NCBI GenBank assembly: GCA_902765215.1
Contig: CACWZA010000008.1
Location: 1 to 63,720 of the forward strand
From: an uncultured bacterium
GTDB lineage: Bacteria > Cyanobacteriota > Vampirovibrionia > Gastranaerophilales > Gastranaerophilaceae
Reading direction: 5' to 3'
DNA length: 63,720 nucleotides
A program made the translations under genes and the position numbers. This document shows positions 63,373 through 63,720 of this stretch, in pieces (positions within the stretch are counted from its first letter, which is position 1; the number at the start of each line of letters is the position of its first letter). The notes below the pieces were generated by a model. The model was not told the DNA's origin and did not search any database. It saw only the letters and a program-made list of their open reading frames with translations.

Positions 63373-63720
63373 ATGGGTTTATCATCATCACAAGCTAGAT
63401 TATTGAATTTGACTTCAAGAATGCACCAGATTGAATACAATGCTGCACGTATTGAAGCAATGAAATTACAAATGGCTAATGAATCAAGAAAGGTTTATAA
63501 TGATTACCTTGAAGCTTTAGACAAAACTAAAGTTCAGGTTAAAACTCTTAATCCTGACGGTTCAGTTACCTACAAAGATGTTGCAGATTACGCAACATTT
63601 ACAAAAGCAGGTTACTACCTTGTTTATGTAGATCAAAACGGAAGCTACAGTGACTTTGAAGATGGGGGGACTTATACTATCGGAGGTCAGGCAGTAAAAT
63701 TAGATTCCCTGAACTCTGAA
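63373..63720 (+). CDS. MGLSS-family protein 3 (truncated by right window edge)
   Basis: 116 codons without stop to the right edge. N-terminus MGLSSSQARLLNLTSRMHQI, then YNDYLEALDKTK, closely matching proteins 1 and 2 over the first 50-60 residues. The rest (KTLNPDGSVTYKDVADYATF, LVYVDQNGSYSDFEDGGTYTI) resembles the start of the variable region. SD AGGA lies 9 nt upstream. No signal peptide. See the promoter at 63296. Confidence 0.88.
   Translation, partial: MGLSSSQARLLNLTSRMHQIEYNAARIEAMKLQMANESRKVYNDYLEALDKTKVQVKTLNPDGSVTYKDVADYATFTKAGYYLVYVDQNGSYSDFEDGGTYTIGGQAVKLDSLNSE

Overview
The window is AT-rich, gene-dense DNA from a Gram-negative-type bacterium. It encodes an LptD-like outer-membrane LPS assembly protein, an MlaE-type lipid permease, Sec-exported envelope enzymes and a beta-helix surface adhesin. 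Together with a family of proteins starting MGLS(S/A)SQARLL, this gene mix suggests a non-photosynthetic gut cyanobacterium (Melainabacteria/Vampirovibrionia, order Gastranaerophilales). The assignment is inference from gene content; no rRNA lies in the window.

Layout. 1-2595: 5' part of a large repeat adhesin (minus strand, runs off the left edge) behind a structured leader. 2.9-7.1 kb: dnaX, an S66 LD-carboxypeptidase, miaB, tRNA-Arg(CCG). 7.1-10.2 kb: a large RTX-like protein ending in a calpain-like cysteine protease domain. 10.2-18.6 kb: two tandem amino-acid permeases, glyQ, ilvE, mlaE, a coiled-coil protein without signal peptide, dapA. 18.6-25 kb: secD-secF-U32 peptidase facing a tightly overlapped unit (C_GCAxxG_C_C protein, formyltransferase, endonuclease IV-like). 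25-31 kb: orphan solute-binding protein, beta-lactamase-fold protein, yggT, mtnP, first MGLSS-family gene, rpmA-rplU. 31-37.7 kb: a 46-aa gene, clpB, an MnmC-like methyltransferase paired with a flavoprotein, a putative metal exporter. 37.8-45.6 kb: second MGLSS-family gene, an operon of TPR protein, GHL10 hydrolase, PepT and PLD, and a 147-aa unknown. 45.6-48.4 kb: structured non-coding DNA, tRNA-Leu(UAG), two acetyltransferase-like genes, an azoreductase and a remnant of a paralogue of it. 48.4-57.7 kb: transglycosylase, the ATPase/TPR-rsmG-YkgJ operon, a 34-aa membrane peptide coupled to an M23 peptidase, lptD, aldolase. 58-63.2 kb: exported CMD-cupin protein, hisS, hom-thrC. 63.37 kb to the end: third MGLSS-family gene (runs off the right edge).

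The most notable signal is a probable regulon. Four genes (28532, 37817, 63373 on plus; 45570 on minus) carry the same upstream element, TAAA-N15/16-GCCGTA(A/G), which matches the sigma-28 (FliA) flagellar-type promoter. Three of them are paralogues with conserved N-terminal and C-terminal helices around an unrelated middle, the layout of flagellins and hook-associated proteins, yet no flagellar gene is present. A weaker fifth copy lies before a 46-aa gene at 30966. This suggests a sigma-28-type regulon of secreted or filament-like proteins. Other points of interest are the RTX-calpain protein, the methyltransferase/flavoprotein pair that resembles a split MnmC, and small genes missed by length cut-offs.
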